From the NCBI GenBank assembly GCA_030141605.1, contig JAQGDQ010000062.1:509001-573000 (forward strand): a DNA stretch of 64,000 nucleotides, written 5' to 3'. The DNA comes from Tubiluchus corallicola (lineage: Eukaryota > Priapulida > Priapulimorpha > Priapulimorphida > Tubiluchidae). The number at the start of each line of letters is the position of its first letter. The first letter of the stretch is position 1. This document shows, in pieces, positions 50,180 to 62,198 of the stretch. Made by a program: the position numbers and the translations under genes. Below the pieces are notes generated by a model that was given only the letters and a program-made list of their open reading frames with translations, searched no databases and was not told where the DNA came from.

Positions 50180-50300
50180 AGTTTGCAAAGTCAAACTCCA
50201 CCGGGACTCGAACCCAGGTCTTCTGCTTTTCGGGCAGATATTTAAGTAAGTGAAACGCTAACTATGTAGCTAACTGAAACGCACAGCAGTGAGTAAGCAG
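50180..50300 (-). repeat. tRNA-like sequence, probable SINE fragment
   Basis: On the minus strand CTGGGTTCGAGTCCCGG forms a good T arm (5-bp stem with one G-T pair) and contains a Pol III B-box GGTTCGAGTCC. A D-arm/A-box-like TAGCTACATAGTTAGCG lies upstream but fits poorly, and no clean acceptor stem is seen. It is more likely a tRNA-derived SINE or a tRNA relic than an active tRNA gene. Confidence 0.5.
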
Positions 50301-51424
50301 TGTAAATATTTTATTACATGTTCTGTCATGTCTATTTTTTGTATTATAGATACATTGCGAAAATAAATAATCAAAAATGAAATTAAATAAATCTGAACAG
50401 CGTCTTGATCACGCCAATGAATTCAATGGATATTATAATTCCAATGGTTTATTCACAAATAATGCATAATTATGATTACTCTAAATACATAGTGCGCAAG
50501 TAAAGAGCTATCATGTCTTGACATTTATCGCTAAGTATTAGATGATTCTGCATATCTGCCGAACTTTACCTGCTTTCTCGATCATTGCGGTAACTTATGA
50601 CCAGAGGAATTAAATAATCGGTATTTGTGTCATGTTGTTGACGAAAGTCGGAAAACGGAAAACAAAAAAACCGACATTATCGGTTACACTTTTGGACTGT
50701 AAAAGAATATCGGGCGATTTGCTAAAAATTAAATTCATTCAAGAGCTTATTATTTGCTGTAGGTACAATAAACATAGAATTTGCAAGCTATAGTCATATT
50801 ATGCCTGAAACCTGAGCTTTCAAAAAAAATCGATTCTATGCAATGTTTTAGTGTAGTAACATTAGTGCAACAAAATCCACGTGCAAGTGCTGGGTGACTT
50901 AACTAAATATTAACCTCTAAAATAATAAAATTAAAATTAAAATAAACAATGAGTAAACTTAAAATAATACGTGAGTTGTGTATTGAGAAAGCCAGTGTAC
51001 AATCAAGGGCTTGTCAAAGCAAAAGCACCACTAATATAAGTCTTTATAATAAGCATTTTAGGGTTTCACTAATATTTGGGTAACAGGCAACGTTAATGCT
51101 TGAGTTTTCATGGCTACTTAACTTCAGTCACTGAGCACATAACGTGACCACTCCGCTTTAACATTGCCTTGAAAAACTTACTATTCGAACGTGGCTATGG
51201 CAATGCCAATGCCAGAAACCTTGTACAACACAGAGATCAGACATTAAAACATTCTCTGCATGAATTAGACGTGCATTGCAGTACTTTAATTGCTCACCCT
51301 CGTATCATAAAAATAAAATTTTTTAATTATATTTAATTTAATGGTTACTAATATAGCTTTTCAGCATAAATAATTATTATGTTTTACTATGATTAGGCCC
51401 ATGCAAACTTATATAATAACAACG
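50301..51424. other. Intergenic stretch, nothing recognised
   Basis: AT-rich; no gene, element or repeat identified. Confidence 0.4.
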
Positions 51425-51430
51425 TTTAAT
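51425..51430 (-). terminator. Candidate poly(A) signal ATTAAA, paralogue B
   Basis: TTTAAT on the plus strand, about 15 nt past the stop of the EGF-family exon. Confidence 0.3.
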
Positions 51431-51444
51431 GAGACGCGTTATGA

Positions 51445-51869
51445 TTAACAAGATGCACCATAAGTACCATCAGGACACTGACACGCGAACCTTCTAGGGT
51501 TAGCAAGACTTGTGTAACATGTCCCCCCCGCGCCGCATGGATTCATATCGCAAATCCGTAAACAGCGCCTCCTAATGAACCGCCTGGAACTAGGATCATC
51601 AGCCAAACCATCCAAGTAAGGATTGTATTCTTTGTAGGCAATGTTAGGCCGGTATGCCCAAATAAACGATTTGTAGTCATCGTCTTCAACAAGGTATTGT
51701 GGAAGGAAGTCAGCAGGTTTGTGGTCAAATACGAGTTCTCTATCTGTAACAGCATACCGACCAGGTTCACAAATACACCTGCGTTCTCCCTCATAAGGGT
51801 CACGTTGACAAACTGCAAATCGGTCCTCACACTGCCATTGATCTAGACAGCGACCGCGAATTTTTTTAT
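51445..51869 (-). CDS. Cys-rich secreted EGF-family protein, paralogue B, terminal exon (5' partial)
   Basis: 140 codons from acceptor TTTTTATTTGCAG to TAA, entered in phase 1 with AT completing a codon (D). N-terminal five-Cys module CLDQWQCEDRFAVC, RRCICEPG; spacer with DFLPQYLVEDDDYKSFIWAY and an RRFIRRR basic stretch; C-terminal EGF domain ICDMNPCGAGGTCYTSL, CQCPDGTYGASC. Twelve cysteines in the same order and similar spacing as paralogues A and C. The protein ends at the sixth EGF Cys. Probably exported and disulfide-bonded. Partner and role unknown. The upstream signal-peptide exon was not located; a MITE lies just upstream of the acceptor. Confidence 0.85.
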
Positions 51870-51957
51870 CTGCAAATAAAAACGTGAAGTTAAGCAATAA
51901 ATAATGTGCTAAATTAAGCAGCGTGTTGCGGTGTACAAGCAGAATGATTATAATAGA

Positions 51958-52334
51958 GGCAGAGCTGGAAGTTAAGTGCGACCAATCGTCCACTTGACCA
52001 ATGGATACCGTGACCCAGAACCAATCTGACCCACACTTATGACCCATCAGCCATAAACTGGCCCGTGCCGTAAAGGCCCTAACAAAGCGTATCCATATTG
52101 ATGCAGCCTTAATACTTCAATTGCAGTCATAAAATTAAAGTCGTGTTTATAGACAGTTTTAATTTTACTGTAAATTTCACTTAAAATAATAAATTTGGAT
52201 TTTTTTGTAAAAAATATTTTTACTTGAATCACATGTTACCTGAGTAACTGGGACGGATTTCAGACACACCCATGTGACCCACCGAAAAACTGTGACCCAT
52301 GCCCAATTACCACAGTCCCATTTCCAGCTCTGCC
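51958..52334. mobile_element. MITE with 13-bp inverted repeats upstream of paralogue B
   Basis: 377 bp with perfect ends GGCAGAGCTGGAA / TTCCAGCTCTGCC; the flanks share AGA on both sides (3-bp duplication possible). Internal CCAATCTGACCCACACTTAT and TGTGACCCACCGAAAAACTG segments give a semi-palindromic interior. No transposase. Superfamily uncertain (a 3-bp duplication fits PIF/Harbinger or CACTA types). Confidence 0.7.
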
Positions 52335-53609
52335 AGACAGCCATATTGAAAGAACGTCAGGCAAATTAAATGCAAGCGGGCAGATAGACGCATAGACAAG
52401 CAGAAAACAACAGTCACGCACAGAACGATTGCTGTAGAAAGATTAGCTCAGTAAAGGCAGTAGTGTTAATTAAGTCAAAGAATAGCTGGTGATATTTGGA
52501 TGGTTATTATCCTGCTGTAACAAGATAAATAATCCGATTGTTAGTAGCAGTTTTGCCGCCGATAGCCCCTCCAATTACTGGCTGGACTAAGCGTAGATTA
52601 ACTTTGGGCAGACTACCCGGTCACACTACCCGGCTGCTCATCTCGTTAAAGGAAGATAACACTCATCCAAATGTAGCTAAATCACCTCTGCTGATTCAGT
52701 GTTTCATCTTAGGACAGCATACTTCATAATTAGTTAGGTTTCCTAATTATGTTCCGGTCCGGCCACAAAGATTTACATTAAGAAGGCCTAGCTGTGAAGT
52801 GCTGAATCCCTGTTTGCATAGAGCAATATTATTATGTGAACAAAATAAATGCAAATAATTTTAGCCAAAGTGTCGGCAAAGCAAACTTGTTAAAGCAATA
52901 ACAGCTGTGCGAAGCATTTTTCTTTTATTCATTTTTAAATTGTCCTTTTTGGCTTGAATGCGAAAGAAAACCTGTTGCAAAAAATGCCGTTATTGCTTGT
53001 TCAGATGTTTAGTAGACTTGTGAGAAAAATTTTGATGAACTAAAAAATTTCTACATTATAAGACTGAACAAGCAAAATTAGTCACTACTAAACCATTAAG
53101 GAGGCTGCTACAAGAAGAGTAGAATGTACTTTGCGGTACTTTTAACGTGACAGCTGGATGAAGCTGATGAATCCGGACTAGAAGCACGAAATTGACACAA
53201 AACCGATGCGAATTCCTTGCATCGCAAAAGTAGCAAGATCTTCCGTCAAGCAGATATTGTGTTGCTATAAATAGGTAGTCAAGTCAGGTAACCTGAAGTG
53301 AATGATCATTACACGTGCGACACTAGCGTTCCCTAAATATCATAATGAGAGCATGCTAAATGCAGCAAGACTATTGTTATACTAGTATGTGTAGTTTACA
53401 ATGTATTCGCGCAAATTGCTGTTACTTTCATACCAGCTTTACATGTAAACAAATTAAATTAACCTATGGTGTTTTTCCTCGTAATTAAGTGAATGCATGT
53501 GTAGTCAACGTTTTTATAAGTTGCACAGTTTTGTACACGTACCTATGCGCAGTCACCTATACATTAAATTCTCACAAATTTTACATCTGAAATAAATGAT
53601 TACTATGTT

Positions 53610-53960
53610 TTTTCTGTCTCTCTGTCCTTTTTACTATCTGTCTACTTGCCTAACCATGTACTAACTAATTAGTAACTCATTACAAAACTACCTACCTGCC
53701 CACCAACTTATTTACTTACCAGCTTTTCAACATGTTTGCTTGCCTACCTATTTTCTACCTATCTAAACCTCTCTCTTTCTGCTATCTGCAACTTTCTAGT
53801 AATGTTTAGTTTTTTCCTGCTTACTTACCTATCTATCTACCTACCTAATACCTATTTACCTGATACCTAGTACCTACCTATCTACGTATCTATCTCCTAC
53901 ATATCCACCTACCTATCTGCCTACTTGCATAGCTATTAATCTCTACCTACCTACGTATTT
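53610..53960. repeat. Degenerate (CTAC/CTAT)n low-complexity tract
   Basis: Many CTACCTACCTAT and CTATCTATCTAC units interrupted by unrelated sequence. Confidence 0.8.
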
Positions 53961-54994
53961 TAGGTTATTAAGGAAGATTACTTTAGACACAAGAATAAGT
54001 TTGGATACAATAAAGTTTGATAACAATGGGCGTTTTAAATAGATTAAACGAGATAATAGATTGGACATAAGGATTTTTGAACAGCAGACTTGGCACACTG
54101 AAATTTCTTGGCTTAAAGTACATACTGCCAAACTGTCTATTGCTGAGATGTATACTGGGTCCATTTAGCCTTATTGAAAAATACTTTCCTGGGTTTTGTT
54201 TTCACAATAATTTTTTGCCCAAATGTGCATATGCGTCTTCAAGTTCAACGTTTTCAGTCATAACATCTAACATTTTTATGCGCTTTTTTGAGTGCAAATT
54301 TGCAGCACTACTGCGGGAACGAGGAATTTATGTGAATGTTTCTTATGTCCGACAAAATTAATGTCCGACACAGTAACCAGTTAAATACTTGGACCAACAC
54401 GTATCAACCTGCTCAAATTATTCCAGTAAAATGTAAAAAATATCAACATGTGTTGTAATGATTTTCATTTTATTAGCAGCAAGAGCAAAATTTACTACTA
54501 TATGTTGATGGTTATGCAGTTCGTTGCATGCAATACAACTTCATACACACCACTTTTTACCCTGGATTTAACGCTGGATCAACTAGAACTCGAGCAGTTC
54601 CTGCAATGGCTCTGAATAATTTTTAAAAAATTACATTCAAAACCGAGTGCTCATATCACTTAACCCTTCCATTCGTAATCATCTTCCTGCTCCAGATTTG
54701 GAAAAAAACCGCCAGTCTACAGTGCACCGTAGGTCTTACCTTGGGCTTACATTTTCGTTCGTGACAAGTTTAGTACATGGAATGTTTTATTCGACAATTT
54801 CTTCGAATACACCATAATTCTCGGACGTGGTTTACGCTTGAACATACGGTCGATCTTTCCTGAAATGTCTTCTCCTAGCATTAATAATCTCAAACTCGAT
54901 GTCAGCTGGAATCCGTGGTGACTGGAAAGTGGTCATTATACTGTTTCACATCAAAGGCTGCATTTAACTCGTATTTTTGTTTTTCTATTTTTAG

Positions 54995-55146
54995 GTGAAT
55001 GTTTGAGCAGTGGTACTTTGTCTAATGATTCTTTAACGGCAGTCTTCATACGTGGTGGTTCCTTGACCAATGGTCGGTCCTTTATCTCGGGTCCTTTGAC
55101 CCGTGGTTCTCTGGCTATTCGTTCTCTGATCTACACCTACGTGTAG
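54995..55146 (+). CDS. Possible terminal exon, unrecognised (doubtful)
   Basis: A strong pyrimidine tract and acceptor TTTTTCTATTTTTAG are followed by 49 open codons to TAG, entered in phase 1. The peptide is Gly/Ser/Arg/Leu-rich with short internal repeats (GGSLTNGRSFI, LTRGSLAIRSL). No upstream exon was found, so it could be a chance frame. Confidence 0.22.
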
Positions 55147-55605
55147 ACAGTAAGAAGAGGAGTAAGTGATACTCTTGAGACGTAATAAGTTATACCTTGA
55201 AATTAGTTTTTATTAATGTGGATTAATATAAGTATATTATCAACTCTATGTAAATGAACTCTATACGGATAATCTCTTATAGTAATATTCTTGGTATATA
55301 TATTTATATATAAGATTCGAGGCTACAGCTTCGACGACGCCACCATTTGCGGCGATCTATATATCAAACGAAAGGTCTTGATCTAGTGTCTTCTCATTGA
55401 TGGTTTATTTTTCGAATCGGGCCCACCGGGAGAAAGGGGAGGCGAAAAACCTCCAAAAATGCCCCCTTTTCGACCGTTTTTTTCCAAAAATTGCAGAAGT
55501 TATACGGCTGAGATGTAGAGAACGGGAACGGGCCGAGGGGGGTATTTAATATTATTTTAACTCGTTCATTTTATTCTTTCTAGATCAGCGCTCACACGCA
55601 AGTAC

Positions 55606-55731
55606 GATGTGCGTGATTCGATATTTCACACAATTGTGCATAATTGGCAGACTCGGTCACATGAAAGCGATGTGCGTGATTCCATATTTCACACAATTGT
55701 GCATAATTGGCAGACTCGGTCACAGGAAAGC
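55606..55731. repeat. 63-bp tandem direct repeat, two copies
   Basis: GATGTGCGTGATTC, ATATTTCACACAATTGTGCA and TAATTGGCAGACTCGGTCAC occur twice at 63-bp spacing with two or three changes. Each copy holds the palindrome CACAATTGTG. Confidence 0.92.
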
Positions 55732-55880
55732 GATACAACATCAATCGTCTGTCTCTCACATTTGGCAACAATAAAAATGATGCTTTCTTTCCCCATGTAG
55801 AGAAAGGAGAAAATATCAGTGCATTAATCTTACTTGGCACCTTTAAACCAGATCATTCCGGTCTTGCAGCCTGGCAAAAA

Positions 55881-56305
55881 CTAGCAAGTCCTACCAAATG
55901 TTCCATCTGAGCAAATGCATACGTATCTGAAGGGAGCATTCAGATTTGTATAACAAGTACCGGATCTCCCACATGGATTCAGATCGCAAATTCTCACGCA
56001 GCGTACGCGAAAGTAGCGACGTCTGGACGGCATTTCTTCCAGATTAAAGTCGCCGTAATGTTTCATGTGAATTCCAATTCCAGCTGTGTAAGCCCACACC
56101 CAATTATTAAAGTCATCTGCTCGTTTCAAGTATTCTGGAAGAAAATCTACACTTTCGTGTTCATAAACATATTCATTGCGCACTGTGACGAAACTTCCAA
56201 TATTACAAATGCACTTCCTTCTACCATCATAGGGGTCTCGTCTGCATGTTGCACCTCTTCTTTCACACTGGAAAGTATCTATGCACTGCTCCGCTACTCT
56301 TTCAT
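55881..56305 (-). CDS. Cys-rich secreted EGF-family protein, paralogue C, terminal exon (5' partial)
   Basis: 140 codons from acceptor CGTTTTGTTGTAG to TAG, entered in phase 1 (AT completing a codon, as in paralogue B). Module CIDTFQCERRGATC, RRKCICNIG; spacer with DFLPEYLKRADDFNNWVWAY; EGF domain ICDLNPCGRSGTCYTNL, CICSDGTFGRTC. Twelve cysteines. It is closest in layout to B (same length), with identical intron phase in all three. The exon carrying the signal peptide is not identified. Confidence 0.85.
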
Positions 56306-59300
56306 CTACAACAAAACGAGGAAAAGAAATTAAAGACGGCTTAACACTGATCGTTGATCTACTACATGACATTTCGGGATCGTAAAGTAAATGATTAGGA
56401 TAATAAAGTCATTAGCGCAGTTGCAGTTAGTGCAGTTAAGATGTATGTGAGCATTAAAAGGTTTTACTTTAAGCTTAAATGTACAAGCTGGCGAAATTAG
56501 TGGCAAAACTGCTCAAGTTCATGATAAGGCTTCCCGTCTACAATCATACTGGTAGTCATGGACTCGTTTCGGCAAGACATTTCTGGAGTTAAAACCGTGT
56601 ACTAAGCTTAATGCTATCAAAAAGCAAAAGTTCTGCTTCAAGTCTTTGAAAAAGTGTACTACAGGTAGAAATGTATCGAATATCGATGTAGTTTACAAGA
56701 GTGCAGAGGAAGGTATTCAAAGTTACTGTACAGTGCCCTTCAATCCAAAATGACAACAATTATCATGCAACTGAACACTGAGTATAGGCATACAAGGCAA
56801 GCCAGTAGCAACGCTTGCGGCACATCCCAAAGTCAATTTAGGAAATACTAAAACTTTTTATTAAGAAGTTGTTGCTATGACGTCAGGTAAACCATGCAAC
56901 AGACGAATGATTCAACTTCCACATGCCCGTGAAGATTTTAATTTCTGAACGAAAGTATAATTGTCACAGAAGATGCTGCAAATTGGTAGCATTTAAAGAA
57001 GCTTAGTTGACGTCAAGGCTTGTGAAGACGTGAGTATATTTATAACCAAGATTGTGCAATACAGCGATTCCTTTTGAGGCAAAACACAGGGAAAATGGTA
57101 AGCCCTAAATGTAGCTCAATTACTGCTTAGGTGGATATGCATTTCGTATGCAATACTTAGTTGTACGTTTAACAGATGGCATTATGAAATGTACATATCG
57201 TTCGACCATTATTCACCTGAGCTTTTGTGATTTTTTTCTTCATACATTTTTCTACAGAAGTGGGTTGTGAAAATGCTGTTCTTGTTTTACAGTATAATTT
57301 ATATTACTCCAGCTTAACAGTTACATTGTCACAGGTTACATAAGTAATACACCACAGACAGTTGTCACAACTGGTAGCATATATGCGATACCTGGAGACA
57401 ATGGAGAAAAATCAAAAGCAGTAGGAGTTCAAAACTAGTGTTGGAAGCTGTCACTAACGAGTTGCTATCAGCTCGGCTATATTTAAAAAGTTATTGTTGT
57501 GCTTTTAAAAGTATCGTAACTCAGTTGAAACTAAAGCTTTTAACTTAAATTTAACTTTTAAGCATTATGGTTCTAGAGGTCTGTCTGTAAAATATTTTGA
57601 TCTTATTGTATCTTTAAGATCACAAGATTTAAGAAACACACTATTTATGTCGAAATATTGTGCTTAAAATGAAGCAATATTCGACAACAAAACTGCACTG
57701 TTCAGGTTGGAGTAACATACTTTATACTGCAAATTTACAGTCCAGCTACATAAACATAGGTGCTGTTCTTGCTAAACAGTATGTACAAAGCATGAAAGAT
57801 CTTTTGGATAAAGGCTAATTAGGCTGTGCTGTACATGTGTTCCAGAGAAATCTGAGTCTGAGACTTGCATGTGCTTGCTTCGGATGACTTTGTAAATCCA
57901 AACGAGAGTCATGTCAGGATGTAGCGGACATTTGGACTGAGCTGCAGAGTCTCAATAAGTCTCTTTGAATATACAAGTTTTACAAACTGTATTTGGCCAG
58001 TAAAGTGTTGCGTGTTTTGCTTTGTTTTCAGGAGGTACCAGTTGTCGGCGTGTAAGACAATGAAGCTATGTTTAACTTGGTACGGTTAGTGAACATCATC
58101 GTGATGTTTTGAGATATCTTTGGTGCACCAATCATTTTTTGGTATAAATCGTCAACTATCTGCAGAAATTTAAAGTACAGGATGAGCGACATTCATACTA
58201 CGATAAATAGCTACTGATGATGCAATGGATTATGTAAAGACTTTGTTTTAAATGCAATTTATCAATCCATAGGCATAGTTTCACATATCGGTACCATTTT
58301 GGGAACAAATTCTAGTTGCAAGTTTTTATTCCTTATACATCTCTAGACGACATTTCTGTTAGACCCTGTCAAATGATAGTTTATTACTGATAAAAAGGCC
58401 AGCAATGATACTGTTGCTAATACTTACTTATACTGGACATTTACCTTTACCTTGGTCAAAATAAGCCTACCACATTTGTGCATGAGTACACCGTTTGACT
58501 ATCTCATCTCATTTAGAGGATTATTGGTTGGATAAATTGGAAAGATTAAAACTGGCTAAATTAAAAAATACATATTAAAAGTCGGATGTTGACATATCTT
58601 TGGCTATAATCGTATGGTAGTATGAGACGGGGGGTTCATTCTATTACCAAAGGGCCATAATTGTGTCCAATAAGCATGACGCAATGTGCTATTTTGATAA
58701 TCATTGTGCTTATCTACATCGCACAATTGTGAGCCAGTTGTGTAATGTGGAGTGTAGTGAAATTAAAGTAGAGTCAGGTCTTTCTTCACAAAATGCCCTG
58801 TGCCCCAGCAACTGCCCCACTGTGAATAACCACTGATGTCGTGATGTTATCTAACAATGGCGCGAATATTACACGCTAAAGTGGGAAAAACTAGCCTAAA
58901 AAATAAACAGGGTCTCAATAAATAGGTTTTTGGGTATTCTGAGAATAGGCAATTTTTGAGTAGTTCATCATAATAGGTCATTCAAATTTTGTTCTACTCC
59001 TACGAAGTTGGCAGTGATTCACAGCACAATGCTAACCAAAGCAAATGTTTAATACCTAGATGGCTACAACATTGTATAGCCTCATCCTTGCCATGCACAA
59101 ATTTGCACTAGCATGGCTTTTTTAGGGTAGTCTCAGAAATGGGTACGTACTGGTAGTAAGCTACGATTGGCTGCTATTTGACAAGGTCTATTGTTGGGGT
59201 TCAACTGATACTGTCATGTGCTGCCATCCTTTAGGCCTTGAATGAATTTCTTGCTTTAAATTTGTTAGCCTGTACTTATATACTCAGGTGATTCAATCTG

Positions 59301-61895
59301 GTTTTATGCAGATGTCAGTAGGACAGTAGACTCTTACACTGTCTAGGTGTTTGCTAGCTGTTTTATACTTAATTTAACCAAATTCAATGATTTGATAAAT
59401 GCTTGTGACCTGTTTCTACAGTTTTCTGACGCCTTTAAGTTTAAATGCCAGGGCTAGCCAATATGCATAAGTTTAGTATGATCATTATTAATTTTTTTTG
59501 ATTACTTAAAAGAGAAGTTTAATTTCTACTTCAAGTAGCATTTTGCTACTTTACAATTGTTGTAATTTGTAAAAACTGTGTAATTCATACCTAAATGATT
59601 TAATATTTTGATTTAGTTCCTATTTTATAAAATAATCTTGTACAATCACCTGAATTTGCAAAATGTTTTTATTTTATTTTCTCAGAATAAACAACCGTTA
59701 GCAAGCCAATGCGGAATTTGAAGTTTTGTTTGCGTCAGCTACATCTATCATATTAAAACATAATCGAGAGATGCGTAAGAAATAAAAAATTGGAACTAGA
59801 ATTCACTGCACTCTTGTCCACTCACATGGCTTGTGTTGATGACTGCTTTATGCTTGAGGAGGGAGGACCTGAAATGCCATTCTTTTATAGAGCAGCTTAC
59901 TCGACCCAAGAGTGGTGTTTGCCCACAGACCTACTGCCATTTCTGCACAAGTTAGTTCATTAGAACTTAGTCAATTTTATGACCGGCTACGATTTATTAC
60001 TGCTGACATAGAATCTTACAGCTTTTCTAATAATTATCCCAAGCGAAAATTTGAAATATAAATAGCACTTTTCTGTTTATGACAACTCAAATTCCTATCT
60101 TGCATAAGAGAGCTGCATTTCCTTATTATTAGGCTTTTAGCAAGTGAAGGATAAGGTGCATTTCTAGTCAAAGATCGAAACTATTTTCGTGCAATACACG
60201 TGCAGATAGGATGTTAGTAGGAACACTTTAATAACACGATCTTTAGTCTCTGGAAGAGAAAAAAATCTAATGCTGTTATATTTGTGTTATTATTGAAACA
60301 CATATAACAAGCAAAAAAAATCATATTTCATAGGGATATAAGAGATACGAGGAGACCTGCAGATGTGCAAAAAGTGATGGAAGACACATGCCATGAAATA
60401 CGTGAAATCTTGCCATTTATACATGCATGTATATGTTTTGTGTGATACGGTTAATATTTCTGTGCCCCAGGAAAAACTATTATCGCTGAAATTTTTTGAA
60501 GATGCACCCTGAATTTATTTCGGCACCTAAAGCTCTTGTGAGTAACTAAAGCGTAGAAGAACATACTTATGTCAGCTTGAGCAGTTTCTAACATAAAGAT
60601 ATAACTAGCCATTTACATAGAAACATGTTGCCCTTTCGTGGGTGTCATGAAAATTATTATATTATTGCATACACGGATTATCAAGGTATCTATTAAGCAT
60701 CACATAACGAATACATTTAAGCTCCAGCAACTAAGTAAAAACCAAAATGCAAACTGCTTCGTACTACTGGCACTTACGCACAGTGACAACACTGGTGTAA
60801 CAAAACATATAACTTATGATACATGTAGTTTTTTATTATACGCATTTTGGTTTTGTTGAACAACAGGCCTCTCTGTAGCAAAGGGAGGACTGGTACCTGT
60901 AACCACAGAAAGGAAAGAACCATATTGTAACTTTTGTATAACAAGAGATTATGTTAATTAGAAATTTATTTACAGCTAGAGCAGAAAAGAAGGAACCACT
61001 ACTTACCCAACAAAAATGACAGTCTTCTTGCAGCAAAGAAATGTTAATCGATGAGCAGATGTTGCTATAACAGCAGAAAATAAGTAGACTCGAAAAGTAT
61101 GCATTGTAGTCACGCATTCACTTGTATAGTAGAACACGACACTAGTACTTCTGATAGAGGCAGAAAGCAAGATCAAATAAACGAGAGTCCATTATAGAGT
61201 AATACTGCAGAAATACTACCAGTAGAGAACTTTCATTAAATGACAGATGTTATTCTGTATCTGCTAATAAGCAAGTAAAGTTAGATGATTAAGATGCAGA
61301 ACTCATTCATGAGCAAAGACATCAGCTGAGTTAAACTGATTCAACAGTTAGTGATGCCTTTTGCTACTAGGATATATTGTATTTTTGTCACATGACTGGT
61401 TTTTGCATCTTGATTATCTTTAGCATACTACACCGTAGTTACTAGATAAATTAAAATGACGATGCATGCGAATTAATTCCGTATTAATGATATAAATTAT
61501 ATTATTGTAAACCTGTTTCGTAGGAACCTTGTTTAATACTTGGGTACTGTACTCTAAAGATCTAACTGGTCAAAATGTGTGCCTCACAACCTGTCGACAG
61601 TGACCCACGCTAAACACATTGATCACCTGGCTCATTCATATTTACCTCTCCGCCTTCACTCACACTTAAGAACTAAAATTTACTAGGAATTTGGGAGTCT
61701 TTTCTTGCATTATTTCGCAGTGCTTCACGTTACACATCGCTACTACTATAAAAATATATAGAAAAATTATTTAGTTTAAAAATAAAACAAAAAACGTGGA
61801 AGGAGGAAGAGAGAGAAAACAGCACAGCTGTTTTACAGAAATGTTTCCAACGAAAGTAGCAAGACTTCTGCACTTAGTTCCTGGAAAAAACGATA
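56306..61895. other. Stretch upstream of paralogue C, no firm gene
   Basis: About 5.6 kb of AT-rich sequence. It should include the upstream exon(s) of paralogue C and downstream sequence of the Met/Gln-rich gene. A signal-peptide-like frame ending in GTAAGT lies near 61008-61100 but in the wrong phase for paralogue C. No element was recognised. Confidence 0.4.
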
Positions 61896-61924
61896 CTACC
61901 CTTTTGTATAGTTCGTACAACTGT
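61896..61924 (-). CDS. Possible terminal exon of the Met/Gln-rich gene
   Basis: Acceptor AATTTTTACAG followed by a short open stretch that, joined in phase 1 to the donor after 62199, reads G-DSCTNYTKG then TAG. It is very short and supported only by phase and a weak pyrimidine tract. Confidence 0.25.
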
Positions 61925-62198
61925 CTGTAAAAATTCTCAGATGTACCTACTTCAACGATCTGAACCACTTATTTTACTTATTTATTACCTTAGCTACGAA
62001 TGAAAAATTGTGTTTCTAAAAACAATTTGCCCCATAATGCCTAGTTATGTGCGAACATTTAATTATTATTTTACCGATACCGTGAGAGACACTGTCGTCT
62101 TTCAGAGTTAAAAACAAGTTACTAAGGCATTCATGTTACAATAATGAGTATCTGAAACGTTCGTGTTTTGTTATTGTAATTTTAAATGTGATCCTTAC

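Larger units (their letters stand above)
52335..55880. other. Stretch between paralogues B and C
   Basis: No firm gene. Contains a CTAC/CTAT-rich low-complexity tract (53610-53960), a possible plus-strand exon (54995-55146), a GC-richer patch near 55400-55540 and a 63-bp direct repeat at 55606-55731. Confidence 0.5.

Noticed and set aside
61008-61100. Signal-peptide-like frame (MHTFRVYLFSAVIATSA) before GTAAGT as first exon of EGF paralogue C
   Set aside because: It leaves two bases of a codon while the EGF exons need one; no intermediate exon found.
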